Notes: generated from the letters alone by a model not told the origin. A DNA stretch of 61,284 nt from Bifidobacterium jacchi (GCF_009078285.1 NZ_RQSP01000013.1:1-61284); one strand, 5' to 3'. Counted from the stretch's first letter, positions 31,801 through 42,913 are shown. Made by a program: numbers and translations.

Positions 31801-31839
31801 GCATTCAAGCAACGCATTCAAACAAAGCATTCAAGCAGC
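31801..31839. repeat. 13-bp direct repeat, three copies
   Basis: Units GCATTCAAGCAAC, GCATTCAAACAAA and GCATTCAAGCAGC run head to tail, ending 35 bp before the DUF6020-type gene. They could be operator half-sites or a slippage repeat. A TAGAAT hexamer at 31862-31867 lies 7 nt before the ATG. Confidence 0.7.
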
Positions 31840-31874
31840 CGAGGTGCTGCGCAAACCACATTAGAATAAGACCC

Positions 31875-33737
31875 ATGCCAGTCTTAGCTCCCGCGCCACA
31901 GCCCACGCGTCGCCGTGCGCCCAGTTCGATTCATCGCATCGGCGTCGAGGCGGCCCGTGTGGCAAAGCGCATGCGCTGGGGTGACCCGGCGGCGATCATA
32001 CTGGCCGTGATGATCGGCGCGATGATGGTGTTCGGTCGATGGGTGGATGACAAGCTTCCTGCGCAGTGGAAGACCCCCTACGCGGCCGCTCCCGTCATCA
32101 TCACCACAATGGTCGTCTTCTATCTGATTGCCGTACTGTTCTTCACATGGATGGATGCCGTGGCGGCGCAGCATCGAGGCGACGAGTCGCGATATGCGCC
32201 CGAGTCCGCGTCGTCCTCGTCATCCTCGCATGCGCTGACCGCGATGATGCGATCATGGACGCGGGCGCAGCGCCCTACGACCTTCACTGAGACGCTGCGC
32301 ACTCATGGCATCCGCTACGCGCTGGTCGCATTCGGATGCTGGCTGCCGTGGATCGCGGTCTGCTGGCCGGGCATTCTGCGCGACGACACGGTGGCGCAGT
32401 TCATCCAGTCGTCGGGTGCGGCCGGGTATTACACGCAGCATCCGATTCTTGACACGCTGATCTTCGGATTCTTCTGGTGGATCGGCTCGCTGATGGGGCA
32501 CACGATCTGGGGTGCCGGCATATACGTCGTCGTGCAGGCGGCGCTGATGTCGCTGTGTGTGGCGATGACGCTGTGCTATGTGCGCAAACTTGGAGCGCCC
32601 CGACTGCTGGTCGGCGTGCTGTGGGCCTATTATGCGCTCGATTATGTGGTGGTCGGCAGCGTGCCGGTGATGGCGAAGGATTCGCTCAACGTGATCGTAT
32701 TGGTGCCGTTCATGCTGATCTGCGTTGAGGCCTGTCTGACGCGTGGCAGACTGCTGCGTCGCCGTCCGGTATGGGTGGCGATGCTGGTGCTGGCCGCGCT
32801 CAACATCATGACGAAACGCACCGGTGAAGTGATCGTTCTGGTCTCGTTCGTCGCGATCGTCACGGTCGCACGCGGCGTTCGGATACGGACGCTTGCCTGC
32901 CTGCTGGCCGCGCTGATCGTGGTGCATGGCGTGTGGAATCCGCTGTCTATCCGGCTGACCGACGCGTGGGACAATCCGACACGCGACCTCAACGGCCTGA
33001 TCATGCAGCCGGTGGCGCGCATCCAGCATGAGGATCCGCGCGCGATCACCGGCCGGGACCGGGCGGATCTGTATGGGCTGATGAATCTGGACACTGCGGG
33101 CAAGATCTACAATCCACGACGAAGCGATGAGGTGTCATGGACGGTGCGTCTCGATGCGTCCGCCGAGCAAAGACGAGCGGCGCTCAACGCATGGCTGCGA
33201 CTGTGTCTGGCTCATCCGATCGAGACGATCAAGGCGTACGGCAACATCATGCTGTATTGGTTCAATCCCGATCGCGGTGTGTTCTATGGCTGGAACACCG
33301 ATTATGTGTTCGATGAGGGATATATGCTGCGCTGGGAGTTCTACGTCTCGCCACCGCATTCCGCAGCCGAATCGGTCGGGATTCCGCTGCAAAGGCCGGC
33401 CGCAGAGATCAACGCACCCAAACCCTGGTGGGTTTGGGTGCTCGGCGATGCGATGCGTGATCGGATGAACGCGCCGAACGGCATCGCCTCCTACGCCTAC
33501 TATGTGACGTATATTCCGCTGGCATTGCTGCTGTATTGCGTCACGCGCCGACGACGCCTGCTGCTGGCCGCCTGGATGCCGCTTGCCGGCACGGTGTTCG
33601 TGCTGTATGCCTCACCGATCGTGCTGCCATGGTATGCGCTCCCGCTATTCCATGTGCTGCCGATGTTCGTCGGCATGCTGAGCGGACCCGAATCACCGCG
33701 TACGAGCCAAAGTATAAGCCAATCGCGTATGAACTGA
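31875..33737 (+). CDS. DUF6020-type polytopic membrane protein
   Basis: A 620-residue integral membrane protein with roughly a dozen hydrophobic segments, beginning AAIILAVMIGAMMVFG (about 39-54). A long extracytoplasmic loop lies before the final helices and contains NIMLYWFNPDRGVFYGWNTDY. RDDTVAQFIQ follows the helix ending CWPGI, a layout reminiscent of glycosyltransferase-C-like or DUF6020 proteins of Gram-positive bacteria. Function is unknown. The ATG has no clear ribosome-binding site and a -10-like TAGAAT lies 7 nt upstream, so a leaderless message is possible. It is convergent with the argH remnant. Confidence 0.8.
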   Translation: MPVLAPAPQPTRRRAPSSIHRIGVEAARVAKRMRWGDPAAIILAVMIGAMMVFGRWVDDKLPAQWKTPYAAAPVIITTMVVFYLIAVLFFTWMDAVAAQHRGDESRYAPESASSSSSSHALTAMMRSWTRAQRPTTFTETLRTHGIRYALVAFGCWLPWIAVCWPGILRDDTVAQFIQSSGAAGYYTQHPILDTLIFGFFWWIGSLMGHTIWGAGIYVVVQAALMSLCVAMTLCYVRKLGAPRLLVGVLWAYYALDYVVVGSVPVMAKDSLNVIVLVPFMLICVEACLTRGRLLRRRPVWVAMLVLAALNIMTKRTGEVIVLVSFVAIVTVARGVRIRTLACLLAALIVVHGVWNPLSIRLTDAWDNPTRDLNGLIMQPVARIQHEDPRAITGRDRADLYGLMNLDTAGKIYNPRRSDEVSWTVRLDASAEQRRAALNAWLRLCLAHPIETIKAYGNIMLYWFNPDRGVFYGWNTDYVFDEGYMLRWEFYVSPPHSAAESVGIPLQRPAAEINAPKPWWVWVLGDAMRDRMNAPNGIASYAYYVTYIPLALLLYCVTRRRRLLLAAWMPLAGTVFVLYASPIVLPWYALPLFHVLPMFVGMLSGPESPRTSQSISQSRMN

Positions 33738-33753
33738 TCGCGAATGGCAATCA

Positions 33754-33813
33754 CAGATGAGCTGATCACACATGAGCTGATCAGACATGGGCTGATCACA
33801 TATGGGTTGATCG
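33754..33813. repeat. 15-bp tandem repeat after the DUF6020-type gene
   Basis: Four units of the form ACATGAGCTGATCAC start at 33754, 33769, 33784 and 33799, with a degenerate half-unit at about 33726-33740 inside the gene end. Each holds TGATCA or a near relative. No transcript role is evident. Confidence 0.75.
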
Positions 33814-33892
33814 CAAACGACCATCATGCAAGCCGATGGTGCCACCCCGAGGCGTGCCGTTCCCAAGAAGAGCGACACGCCCGGGAAACGTC

Positions 33893-34472
<580 letters not shown>

Positions 34473-34597
34473 TCACTCCTTATATACGCGAAAAAGCTCG
34501 ATGCCAGTTGTACGCAAGGCTATCAGCGTTGGGCTACGTAGACGGCGTGGGCGAAGGCGCCACCGGCCTGGGACCGTCCTGACGTGGCGCAATACGA

Positions 34598-34628
34598 TTG
34601 GAACCGCTTGATTCAGGAATGCTATAGT
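34598..34628 (+). promoter_or_regulatory. Candidate promoter of the lipoprotein cassette
   Basis: TTGGAA (34598-34603) and TATAGT (34623-34628) are separated by 19 bp, about 140 bp upstream of the small ORF. The -10 is good and the spacing is long. Confidence 0.4.
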
Positions 34629-34768
34629 GAAATGGATTCAGAGCATTGGCTCCCCCTGTGTATGTCCCAATATCACCAATGGCGCATGCAAAATTCGCAT
34701 CCGATTCACGCTTCGTCACAACATATTGCGTCAGACCAATCCAGAGACAACCCAGAGAAAGAGGAGTC

Positions 34769-34921
34769 ATGGTCAATTCGTCCATTGCTCGATCCGCGGC
34801 CAAGCAGTCCGACTGTGATGCGTCACGGCTCGAACCGCAATCAGCGGCCCCGAAGGCACCGGCCATCGAACCAGCGATGCGTTTTTCGCTTTCGGATCAG
34901 TTGGAGGAGGTTCAACTATGA
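34769..34921 (+). CDS. Small 50-residue ORF coupled to the lipoprotein gene
   Basis: ATG 34769 follows AAAGAGGAG at ideal spacing and the frame ends in an ATGA overlap with the lipoprotein start at 34918. The peptide begins MVNSSIARSAAKQSDCDA and ends SLSDQLEEVQL. It has no membrane segment, signal or known motif. Its ribosome-binding site and overlap look real; it may be a leader that couples translation, or a cytosolic micro-protein partner. Confidence 0.55.
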   Translation: MVNSSIARSAAKQSDCDASRLEPQSAAPKAPAIEPAMRFSLSDQLEEVQL

Positions 34922-36057
34922 GAAGGGAACGCAGAGGATTCACCATAATCGCGGCGTTGCTGGCTTTGGCTTTCGCCTTGTCAGGTTGTGGCCAGCAGGA
35001 GAGTGAAACCGGTCAGGCATCGGCTCCGGCATCCGACAACAACACGAAATCCTCGGAAGCCACGTCTTCCACCCCTCCAACCACATCAACGGAAAGCGAC
35101 GATAGCATCTCGAAGACCATCACAGTGGATGGCGTGACATTCGACGGGGCACAGAAGCACACCCCGGGATCGCCATCCCAGTCGGGCTACACGGACATGG
35201 ACGATTGTGAATCGGGCAGCGACGTCTTTAGCTTTTTAACCAATGATTCGGACGAATCCGCCGATGATAGCAACCTCGTTAGAGTCGACAGCGAGAATGG
35301 CAAACTGGTTGTGACGATGAAGGCGCAAACGCCGTCGGGAATCAGCTGTCTCCTCGAACGACCGGACGCACATTTCGAACTGATCTATGACAATGGCTAC
35401 AAATCGGCGGCGAACCGCGTCGTTGATTTCTCCTCTTCCGATCCGGTACTGCTGGGCGTGGACGGCGTGGATGAGATTAGCATCACGATTCCGTATACGC
35501 AGGACGAATGCTCGGACGACATCGACAGCATCGCGCAGCGCTATGCGAGCAATCCGAAGGAGTTCCAACTCAATTTCTTCTATGGCAACGACGGCGATTC
35601 CAGTGCGATGACCGGCGCTCATAACGCCAGCAATGATCCTCCGTCCTCCACCATGGAAACCTATCGCAATGTGATCTATGGTTTCCATGCCCAGGTTCCC
35701 GACAATTTCAAGTTCGTGCAAGGCGGGGCGGAAGCCTTTTCCACCGTGTACTATGGCAGCGGCGTTAGCATCATGTTCAGAAGGCAGCCCAACGACAAAA
35801 TCCAATCCGTACAAGATGCGATGGACGACTTACTTCATGGCAGAGCGTCAGGTAACAACATCACCGATAAACGAATTGACGGCCAAAACGCTTACCTGAC
35901 GTATGAGGCTGATCAAGAAGTGCATTACGAACGGGTCATCGTCACTGACAAACAGGTGCTGAGTGTGCAAATCTCCTACAGTGTGGGTTCCTCTGATCAA
36001 CGTGCGATCGGAGAACAAGTGGTTGAACTGGTTGCGCCGACGCTGGCCGAGGACTGA
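34918..36057 (+). CDS. Uncharacterised lipoprotein inserted in the arg region
   Basis: A 379-residue secreted lipoprotein. The basic start is followed by a hydrophobic stretch and lipobox ALSGC with the lipid cysteine at about residue 24, then a Ser/Thr/Asp-rich linker (25-65). The C-terminal third (NVIYGFHAQVPDNFKFVQGG, then VSIMFRRQPND) resembles a PsbP/Mog1-like surface domain, a weak impression only. GGAGGAGG stands just before the ATG. Base composition is nearer half GC, clearly lower than the flanking genes, and it is oriented against the arg operon, suggesting later insertion. Function unknown. Confidence 0.82.
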   Translation: MRRERRGFTIIAALLALAFALSGCGQQESETGQASAPASDNNTKSSEATSSTPPTTSTESDDSISKTITVDGVTFDGAQKHTPGSPSQSGYTDMDDCESGSDVFSFLTNDSDESADDSNLVRVDSENGKLVVTMKAQTPSGISCLLERPDAHFELIYDNGYKSAANRVVDFSSSDPVLLGVDGVDEISITIPYTQDECSDDIDSIAQRYASNPKEFQLNFFYGNDGDSSAMTGAHNASNDPPSSTMETYRNVIYGFHAQVPDNFKFVQGGAEAFSTVYYGSGVSIMFRRQPNDKIQSVQDAMDDLLHGRASGNNITDKRIDGQNAYLTYEADQEVHYERVIVTDKQVLSVQISYSVGSSDQRAIGEQVVELVAPTLAED

Positions 36058-36580
36058 TACACGGCGGATGCAAGGTAGGCGCAGGGCAGGGGGGAGCCGG
36101 CAGGTGTCCGGATCCCCCTGTTCTGCAATAAGGCAAGGAACCGCCCGAAGCGCAGGAAAAGTCCTATCTTGCCAACACTTCGCTACGCCATGCCGCGCCT
36201 GGCTATCAGCCCGACAGCGTGGCCGATTTCCTGCTGTCGAAGGAATGGTGGGTCACCCGTAAAACTCACCCATCGGGGATGGTTTGCTGGGTTGCAATCG
36301 AAAACCATGCCGAATCGATGGGGATTGATGGGGCACGACGCTGCGATTGCGTCGCAACATCGATTCCGCCTGACGAAGCATCACGGCATGCATCGGCACG
36401 AGGATGCACCAAGATGCAACCCCCTCCCCACCCCCAAAAAATACGTCGAATCCGCCGTCCGGCATGGGCCGGGTGGCGGATTCGACTTCATCACCGACGC
36501 GGTTCAACCACTTGGCGTCACCGTGCAAGGCCATCAGGCAAACCGCGCACACGCCAAGGACGCAGGGAAACGCCGGAGCA
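36058..36580. other. Spacer between lipoprotein gene and argG
   Basis: About 520 bp without a credible gene. One stretch on the plus strand (about 36165-36255) reads as protein-like (HAAPGYQPDSVADFLLSKEW) but has no start or continuation I can support, so it may be a decayed fragment. The argG-proximal half holds a strong terminator at 36436-36486. Confidence 0.5.
36436..36486 (-). terminator. Rho-independent terminator after argG
   Basis: On the minus strand, arms GTCGAATCCGCC (36475-36486, 36445-36456) pair perfectly, extended inside by CCGGC/GCCGG. They are followed by a TTTTTT run (36436-36441). It ends argG transcription about 95 bp after the stop, before the lipoprotein cassette and the argH remnant. 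Confidence 0.85.
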
Positions 36581-37819
36581 TCACTCGACGGTGTTGGTGG
36601 GCACTTCGATGCCGTTGCCGAACTTGACATCGCGGGCGGCGGCCACGCGGGACGGCAGGCCGTAGATGTCGATGAAGCCGTTGGAGGACTTCTGATCGAA
36701 GGTGTCGCCGGAATCGTAGGTGGCAAGCTTGTAATCGTACAGCGAGCTGTCGGAGCGACGACCTGTGACCACGGCACGACCGCCATGCAGCACCATGCGG
36801 ATCTCGCCGGAAACATACTTCTGTGTGTCCTCGATGAAGGCGTTCAGCGACTGCGTCGCCGGGCTGAACCACTGCGCATCGTAGACCAGCTCACCCCAGC
36901 GCTTGTCGATGTCGCGCTTGATGCGATGCTGCTCACGTTCCAGGCAGCAGTTCTCCAGCTCCTGATGCGCGGTGATCAGCGCCACGGCACCCGGAGCCTC
37001 GTACAGTTCGCGGGACTTGATGCCGACGAGACGGTCCTCGATCAGATCGATGCGACCGATGCCCTGGGCGCCGGCGCGACGATTCATCTCCTCGATGGCC
37101 TGCAGCGGCGTGACGTCGCGGCCGTCGATCTTGACCGGGATGCCCTGCTTGAACTCGATGACGACCTCATCCTCGACGGGCGGGAAGGCGGGATCATCGG
37201 TGTAGGCGTAGCAGTCCTTCGTAGGTCCGTTCCACGGGTCCTCGAGGAATCCGGTTTCGATGGCGCGGCCCCACACATTCTGGTCGATGGAGTACGGCGA
37301 CTTCTCCGTCTGCGTGATCGGAAGCTTGTGCTCCTTGGCGAACGCAATCTCAACGTCGCGAGTCAACGACAGATCGCGAATCGGGCTGATCGCCTTGAGC
37401 GTCGGATCGATCGAGGCGATGGACACTTCGAAACGGACCTGATCGTTACCCTTGCCCGTGCAGCCATGGGAGATGGTGTCGGCACCGAACTGGTGGGCCG
37501 CACGCACAAGGTGCTTGGAGATCAGCGGCCTGGAGATGGCGGAGACAAGCGGATAGACGCCCTCGTACATGGCATTGGCCTGAAGCGCCTTCATGCAGTA
37601 CTCTTCGGCGAACTCGTTGCGCGCATCGACCACATACGCCTCGACCGCGCCGCATGCGAGCGCACGCTGCTTGATGGTCTCCAGGCTTTCGCCGCCCTGG
37701 CCGACGTCGAGGGACACGGCGACCACATCCTTGCCGGTACGCTCTTTGAGGTAGGGGATGGCCACGGAGGTGTCAAGCCCGCCTGAATATGCGAGCACGA
37801 TGCGCTTGTTATCGCTCAT
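36581..37819 (-). CDS. argG: Argininosuccinate synthase
   Basis: Joins citrulline and aspartate with ATP to give argininosuccinate. The 412-residue length is normal. The N-terminal P-loop is [13 protein letters not shown] (about 8-20). [10 protein letters not shown], the citrulline/aspartate region [12 protein letters not shown], and [15 protein letters not shown] near the C-terminus are all intact. ATG 37819 has AGAAAGGCAAT upstream. It has its own promoter with tandem ARG boxes and its own terminator, so it is a separate transcription unit from argCJBDFR. Its last 72 codons are duplicated at 33893-34107. Confidence 0.97.
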   Translation of the reverse strand: MSDNKRIVLAYSGGLDTSVAIPYLKERTGKDVVAVSLDVGQGGESLETIKQRALACGAVEAYVVDARNEFAEEYCMKALQANAMYEGVYPLVSAISRPLISKHLVRAAHQFGADTISHGCTGKGNDQVRFEVSIASIDPTLKAISPIRDLSLTRDVEIAFAKEHKLPITQTEKSPYSIDQNVWGRAIETGFLEDPWNGPTKDCYAYTDDPAFPPVEDEVVIEFKQGIPVKIDGRDVTPLQAIEEMNRRAGAQGIGRIDLIEDRLVGIKSRELYEAPGAVALITAHQELENCCLEREQHRIKRDIDKRWGELVYDAQWFSPATQSLNAFIEDTQKYVSGEIRMVLHGGRAVVTGRRSDSSLYDYKLATYDSGDTFDQKSSNGFIDIYGLPSRVAAARDVKFGNGIEVPTNTVE

Positions 37820-37861
37820 GATTGCCTTTCTCTGTAAAACTCACGTTCACCAATGACTGCA

Positions 37862-37892
37862 AGTATATGCATAGGTGTGTATATTTATGCAT
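37862..37892 (-). promoter_or_regulatory. argG promoter and tandem ARG boxes
   Basis: On the minus strand the operator reads TGCATAAATATACACACC followed by TATGCATATAC, two imperfect ArgR half-palindromes. TATACT (37862-37867) is a good -10 within the second box. The same arrangement, nearly base for base, precedes argC. ArgR repression of argG when arginine is plentiful is the natural reading. Confidence 0.75.
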
Positions 37893-37911
37893 TCGGCGAG
37901 TCGAATGCCAT

Positions 37912-38424
37912 TCAGTTTTTTGAAGCGACGGCGAGCAGCCACTTCGACTGGACAGCCGCGGTCTCGTCATCCGAACAGATGGCCATCACCGTATCGTCGC
38001 CGGCTATCGTGCCGAGCACTCCCTCGATCGGCTGCCGATCGATGACGCTGGCCACGTATTGGGCCGCACCGGAGGGTGTGTGCACGACAATGAGATTTCT
38101 GGCACATGCCACCGACGTGACCAGTCCGCCAAGAACCTTCGCCATCTGCTGTTCGGCCTTTTCGCCGATGCCGGTCAGCGGATGCGCGGCACGATCACCG
38201 ACCGTATAGGCGATCGTGCCATCCGGCAAACGCGTCTTCATGGCATGGATCTCGTCAAGGTCGCGGCTGAGCGTGGCCTGCGTGACCGCGATGCCCTCAT
38301 CGGATAGAATGCCGGACAGCTGCGACTGCGACGTGATGACGTGTGTGAGCAGAATCTCCTCGATGACGCTCAGCCGCGCGGTTCTCGTCGCCGGACGACG
38401 CACCGGCTGATTCGTTTCGCTCAT
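37912..38424 (-). CDS. argR: Arginine repressor
   Basis: A 170-residue ArgR. The N-terminal winged helix ([20 protein letters not shown], then [17 protein letters not shown]) binds ARG boxes. The C-terminal hexamerisation and arginine-binding domain contains [16 protein letters not shown]. The ATG overlaps the argF stop by 4 nt (ATGA), so it is the last gene of argCJBDFR and would repress its own transcription through the argC operator. Confidence 0.96.
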   Translation of the reverse strand: MSETNQPVRRPATRTARLSVIEEILLTHVITSQSQLSGILSDEGIAVTQATLSRDLDEIHAMKTRLPDGTIAYTVGDRAAHPLTGIGEKAEQQMAKVLGGLVTSVACARNLIVVHTPSGAAQYVASVIDRQPIEGVLGTIAGDDTVMAICSDDETAAVQSKWLLAVASKN

Positions 38425-39386
38425 GCGAGCAGGCTCTCGTCGCCACGCTGCTTGCCGACGAGCCAGGTCAGCAACGCCTTCTGCGCATGAAGCCTGTTCT
38501 CGGCCTCGTCCCAGACCACCGATTGCGGCCCATCGATCACGGACTCAGTGACCTCCTTGCCGCGGTATGCGGGAAGGCAGTGCTGGAACAGTGCATCCGG
38601 CTTGGCGAGCTTCATCAGCGCATCGTTGACCTGATAGTCCCAGAAGGGCTTGGATCGGATCGCATATTCCGCTTCCTCACCCATCGACACCCACGTGTCG
38701 GTGAAGACGCAGTCGGCATCCGCCACAGCCTCCCGAGGATCGGTGGTCACCAGAACGGAGCCTCCGTTTTCGGCGGCGATACGCTCCGCATCGGCGACGA
38801 TCGCGGGATCGGGAAGATAGCCGTAGGGGCCTGCAACGCGAACGTTCATTCCAGCCGTGGCGCCACCAAGAAGATACGAGTTCGCCATGTTGTTCGCCGC
38901 GTCTCCCAGGTAGGCGATGGTCTTGCCCGGCAGCGCATCGACACCGCCCCTGAACTGCGCGATCGTCAGCAGATCCGCAAGCACCTGACAGGGGTGGAAT
39001 TCGTCGGTCAGCGCATTGACGACCGGACAGGTTGCGTATTTGGCCATCTCCTCGACGCGATCCTGCCCGAAGGTGCGCCACACGATCCCGTAGGCCATGC
39101 GCGTAAGCACACGGGCGGTGTCGGCGACCGGCTCGCCTCGTCCCAGTTGGGAACCCGACTTGTCGATGACCAGCGGATATCCGCCAAGCTCGGCCACGCC
39201 AATGGAGAAACTGGAACGCGTTCTGGTCGACGGCTTGTCAAACAGCACGGCGACCGCCTGCGGGCCGGCGAACGGCTGGCGATAAAAACGATTCTCGCGG
39301 AATCTCATACCAAGCTCAAGCACCTGACGCTGCTCGTCATGGTTGAGATCGTCATCGCGAAGCATATGACGAAGCTGACCGGTCAT
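38421..39386 (-). CDS. argF: Ornithine carbamoyltransferase
   Basis: Makes citrulline from ornithine and carbamoyl phosphate. In the 321-residue enzyme the carbamoyl-phosphate loop is STRTRSSF, the second substrate region is [11 protein letters not shown], and the ornithine loop is HCLPAYRG near the C-terminus. ATG 39386 is chosen: AAGGAG lies 5-6 nt upstream, whereas the GTG two codons earlier abuts it. A gap of about 110 bp separates it from argD. Confidence 0.96.
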   Translation of the reverse strand: MTGQLRHMLRDDDLNHDEQRQVLELGMRFRENRFYRQPFAGPQAVAVLFDKPSTRTRSSFSIGVAELGGYPLVIDKSGSQLGRGEPVADTARVLTRMAYGIVWRTFGQDRVEEMAKYATCPVVNALTDEFHPCQVLADLLTIAQFRGGVDALPGKTIAYLGDAANNMANSYLLGGATAGMNVRVAGPYGYLPDPAIVADAERIAAENGGSVLVTTDPREAVADADCVFTDTWVSMGEEAEYAIRSKPFWDYQVNDALMKLAKPDALFQHCLPAYRGKEVTESVIDGPQSVVWDEAENRLHAQKALLTWLVGKQRGDESLLA

Positions 39387-39499
39387 TGGCACTCCTTAAC
39401 CTATTCACGTCTATCCGATTCACATCGATGCATCTGTTGTTCTTCTGCGTGCGCATCCGCCCATGCTCACGCTCAAACCCTGACTTGGCCTTGTCTTCC

Positions 39500-40795
39500 T
39501 CAGTCATCGGGAAGGTCCGAGGGGATGCGCGCCAGAATGCCCACCGCCTCGTCGATATCCTGTTCGGATACGATCAGCGGCGGAGCGAGCCGCAGCGCGT
39601 CAGGAGCGACGGCGTTGATGATGAGCCCATGTTCGAGAGCCCAGTTCATCGCGGCATGGGAGCACGGATGCGCAAGCTGAACCGCGTTGAGCAGCCCGCG
39701 CCCGCGCACGCCTGCGAACAGCGGATTGCCGCATGATGCGATGCCCTCACGCAGCTGTTGTCCCCGGTTCTCGGCATTGTCCAACAAATGATCATGTTCG
39801 ATCACGTCAAGCGTGGCCAGCGCCGCGGCAGCTCCCAACGGATTTCCTGCAAAGGTCGATCCATGCGAGCCAGGTGTGAACAGCGCCGAAAGCTGCGCGC
39901 CAAACGCGATCATGCCACCCATGGGGAAGCCGCCGGCGACGCCCTTGGCGAAGGTGACGATGTCGGGAGTGACGCCTCCCGACAGATCCTCGCGCTGGAA
40001 GGCGAACCAGCGTCCGGTACGCCCAATGCCGGTCTGCACCTCGTCGATGATGAGCAGAGCATGGTTGATGTCGCACATCTGACGCACGTGACGCACATAC
40101 TGAGGATCCAGCGGACGCACGCCGGCCTCCCCCTGGATGAGCTCCATGATGACCGCGGCGACCGGCCCCTTGCCGTATTTGCCGAGGCCGGTCTCCGCAA
40201 ACGCCTCGTACAGTGCAAGGCGATCATTGGCGGGGACGAATTCGATCGCCGGCATCAGCGGCTCGAACGGCTTTCGGATGACGGGCTTCCATGTGGCGCT
40301 CAATGCGCCCAAGGTACGCCCGTGGAAACCGTGTTCGAGAGCAATGATTCGCGCCGGCTTGCCTCCTATTGCAGGAAGCGCACCGGCAAGCGTGCGGCCA
40401 TAGAGCTTGGCGAGCTTGATCGCCGCCTCGTTGCCCTCGGCTCCCGAATTGCCGAAGTAGACGTGGGATCCCTCCGGCGCCCCCGCGAGACCGACAAGCT
40501 TGGACGCCAGCTCGATCTGCGGCTCCGTGGCGAAGTAGTTGCTGGTATGCGCCACCTTGGCCGCCTGCTCACTGACCGCCTTCACCCATGCCGGGTGTGC
40601 GTACCCAAGCGAGTTGACGGCAATGCCTGCGAGGAAATCGAGGTATTCATTGCCATCGATGTCCCAGATGCGCGTCCCCTGACCGTGGTCCATCACGCGC
40701 AGCGGCGTGCCGAACACATTCATATGGACCTTGGTGTACTTGCCCAGCCACTCGGCATCCTTCGCGCCCAGCGTCTCCGTATTCTCAGTAGGCAT
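39500..40795 (-). CDS. argD: Acetylornithine aminotransferase
   Basis: PLP-dependent class III aminotransferase giving N-acetylornithine. The 431-residue protein shows [32 protein letters not shown], the aspartate pocket [15 protein letters not shown], the PLP lysine in [14 protein letters not shown], and [14 protein letters not shown]. It overlaps the end of argB by 11 bp, and argF follows after about 110 bp. Confidence 0.96.
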   Translation of the reverse strand: MPTENTETLGAKDAEWLGKYTKVHMNVFGTPLRVMDHGQGTRIWDIDGNEYLDFLAGIAVNSLGYAHPAWVKAVSEQAAKVAHTSNYFATEPQIELASKLVGLAGAPEGSHVYFGNSGAEGNEAAIKLAKLYGRTLAGALPAIGGKPARIIALEHGFHGRTLGALSATWKPVIRKPFEPLMPAIEFVPANDRLALYEAFAETGLGKYGKGPVAAVIMELIQGEAGVRPLDPQYVRHVRQMCDINHALLIIDEVQTGIGRTGRWFAFQREDLSGGVTPDIVTFAKGVAGGFPMGGMIAFGAQLSALFTPGSHGSTFAGNPLGAAAALATLDVIEHDHLLDNAENRGQQLREGIASCGNPLFAGVRGRGLLNAVQLAHPCSHAAMNWALEHGLIINAVAPDALRLAPPLIVSEQDIDEAVGILARIPSDLPDD

Positions 40796-41741
40796 ACGAG
40801 CTCCTCATCTCCACGCCATCCTCGGGCACGACCATGGTGCCGATGCCCGCTGTGGTGAATATCTCATTGAGAATGGAATGCGGCTTTCGACCGTCGATGA
40901 TGTGCGCCTGCGGCACGCCCCCGTCGAGCGCGCGCACGCACGCCTCCATCTTCGGACGCATTCCTGTCTCCAGATCAGGCAGCATATCGCGCAGATTCTC
41001 CACGCCGATACGCCCGATCAGCGAGTTCTTGTCGGGCCAGTCCGCATACAGACCATCCACGTCGGTGAGAATGACCAGCTTTCTCGCGCCGAGCGCGGCA
41101 GCCAAAGCGGCCGCCGCAGAGTCAGCGTTCACGTTCAGCACCTGCGTGGCATCCTCCTCGTTCGGCGCGACCGATGAAACGACCGGAATGCGCCCGGCCG
41201 CGATCAGATCCTCCACCGCCGACGCGTCGACGCTCACCACGTCACCGACCAGACCGATATCGGTCGGCTTGCCGTCGATGATCGGCTTTCGCTGCATGGC
41301 GGAGAACAGACCGCCGTCCTCGCCGGACAATCCCACCGCAAACGGACCGTGCGCGTTGATCAGTCCGACAAGTTCACGGGAGACCTTGCCGGTAAGCACC
41401 ATGCGCACCACGTCCATCGCCTCGGGAGTGGTGACGCGCAATCCTCCCCTGAACTCGGACTTGATGCCGAGCGCCTTGAGCATATGGGAAATCTGAGGTC
41501 CTCCGCCATGCACAACGACGGGATGCAGACCGACCTGACGCAGGAACACCATGTCCTGCGCAAAGCATTGCTTGAGATGCTCGTCGATCATCGCATTGCC
41601 GCCGTACTTGACGACGATGCGCTGCCCGGCGAATTCCTCCAGCCACGGCAGCGCCTCGATGAGCACCTCTGCCTTCTGATCGGCGCGCAGGTCCGTGTGC
41701 ACGTCGAAATGGAATCCCGGTCCCTTCAATTCTGTAGACAT
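40785..41741 (-). CDS. argB: Acetylglutamate kinase
   Basis: Phosphorylates N-acetylglutamate. The 318-residue amino-acid-kinase fold shows [36 protein letters not shown] and [13 protein letters not shown]. The N-terminal extension before the kinase core ([19 protein letters not shown]) is the kind found in arginine-feedback-inhibited hexameric enzymes, so allosteric control is likely by family. ATG 41741 (MSTELKGPG) fits the family; the frame upstream overlaps argJ and is unsupported. Confidence 0.95.
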   Translation of the reverse strand: MSTELKGPGFHFDVHTDLRADQKAEVLIEALPWLEEFAGQRIVVKYGGNAMIDEHLKQCFAQDMVFLRQVGLHPVVVHGGGPQISHMLKALGIKSEFRGGLRVTTPEAMDVVRMVLTGKVSRELVGLINAHGPFAVGLSGEDGGLFSAMQRKPIIDGKPTDIGLVGDVVSVDASAVEDLIAAGRIPVVSSVAPNEEDATQVLNVNADSAAAALAAALGARKLVILTDVDGLYADWPDKNSLIGRIGVENLRDMLPDLETGMRPKMEACVRALDGGVPQAHIIDGRKPHSILNEIFTTAGIGTMVVPEDGVEMRSSYAY

Positions 41742-41743
41742 GA

Positions 41744-42913
41744 TCAGCTTTCGTAGTCGGCGTTGATATGAACGTACTCGTGGGTCAGGTCGTCGGTCCA
41801 TACCGTCGCTTCGGCATCCCCAGCACCCAGATCGATATCGATGTGCACCTCGCGCGGCGTCATGTCCACCTCGGAACGGTCCCGGCCTGCGCCGCCGTTC
41901 TCGCAGATGCGCACGCCGTTGACGTCCACGGTCACATTGTCGGCATCATAGGGAGCGACCTGCGCAGGAACGGTTCCCAGCGAGCTGACGATACGCCCCC
42001 AGTTGGGATCATTGCCGCTGATGGCGCACTTGAGCAGGTTCGAGGACGCCACGGCGCGAGCGCAGGCCAACGCGGCATCCTCGCTCGTGGCACCGGTCAC
42101 CGTGATACGGATGTCGTGGCTGGCACCCTCGCCGTCTCCGATGATCTGCCGTGCGAGCGAAGCGCACGCCTTGGCGACAAGCCCGTTGAACTCGTCCGCA
42201 TCGGGTTCCACACCCGATGCACCCGACGCGAGCAGCAGCACGGTATCGTTGGTGGACATGCACCCGTCGACGTCGATGCGGTTGAACGACGTGTCGACGC
42301 CGGCGGTAAGCGCCGCCTGAAGCTGACCGCCGGAAACGACAGCATCCGTGGTGATGACGCACAGCATGGTGGCCAGCTGGGGAGCGATCATTCCGGACCC
42401 CTTGACCATGCCGCCGACTCGGTATCCGGAGCCTTCAAGCGAAACGGTCTTCGGCTTGGTGTCGGTGGTCATGATCGCATGCGCGGCATCCGAACCCGCC
42501 GCATCATCGTCGCCTAGGGCGAGGTACGCCGCCTTCGCCCCATCAAGCACATGGTCAAGCGGGAGCAGCTCGCCGATCAGACCGGTGGAGCAGACTGCGA
42601 TGTTCGACGCATCGGCACCGACCAGTTCGGCGACGGTCTTTGCCGTGGCCTCACTCTGCGTATAGCCCTTCGGCCCGGTGCAGGCGTTCGCCCCTCCGGA
42701 GTTGAGGATCACCGCCCTGATATGGCCATCGGCGACGGCTACCCTGCTCCACTGAACCGGTGCCGCACAGAACCGATTCGACGTGAAGACTCCTGCAGCC
42801 GCATCCAAGGGGCCGTTGTTGACGACGAGGGCGAGGTCCTTCTTGCCTTCGATGGATGAAATGCCTGCGGCCACGCCAGCCGCTGTAAATCCTTGTGCGA
42901 ACGTCACGCTCAC
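41744..42913 (-). CDS. argJ: Glutamate N-acetyltransferase / ornithine acetyltransferase
   Basis: Recycles the acetyl group between N-acetylornithine and glutamate. The 389-residue protein self-cleaves in this family at Ala-Thr; here [20 protein letters not shown] carries that site at Thr of LATML (about residue 184). [17 protein letters not shown] and [13 protein letters not shown] are further family marks. It starts with GTG in a GTGA overlap with argC and ends 2 bp before argB. The internal acetyl cycle makes an ArgA/ArgE pair unnecessary. Confidence 0.96.
   Translation of the reverse strand: MSVTFAQGFTAAGVAAGISSIEGKKDLALVVNNGPLDAAAGVFTSNRFCAAPVQWSRVAVADGHIRAVILNSGGANACTGPKGYTQSEATAKTVAELVGADASNIAVCSTGLIGELLPLDHVLDGAKAAYLALGDDDAAGSDAAHAIMTTDTKPKTVSLEGSGYRVGGMVKGSGMIAPQLATMLCVITTDAVVSGGQLQAALTAGVDTSFNRIDVDGCMSTNDTVLLLASGASGVEPDADEFNGLVAKACASLARQIIGDGEGASHDIRITVTGATSEDAALACARAVASSNLLKCAISGNDPNWGRIVSSLGTVPAQVAPYDADNVTVDVNGVRICENGGAGRDRSEVDMTPREVHIDIDLGAGDAEATVWTDDLTHEYVHINADYES

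Noticed and set aside
33754..33813. CRISPR-like short repeats
   Set aside because: Repeats are head to tail with no unique spacers and no cas genes are present.
36253..36816. 187-codon minus-strand frame beside argG
   Set aside because: Its first part is a frame-shifted reading of the argG 3' end and the rest runs through the argG terminator.
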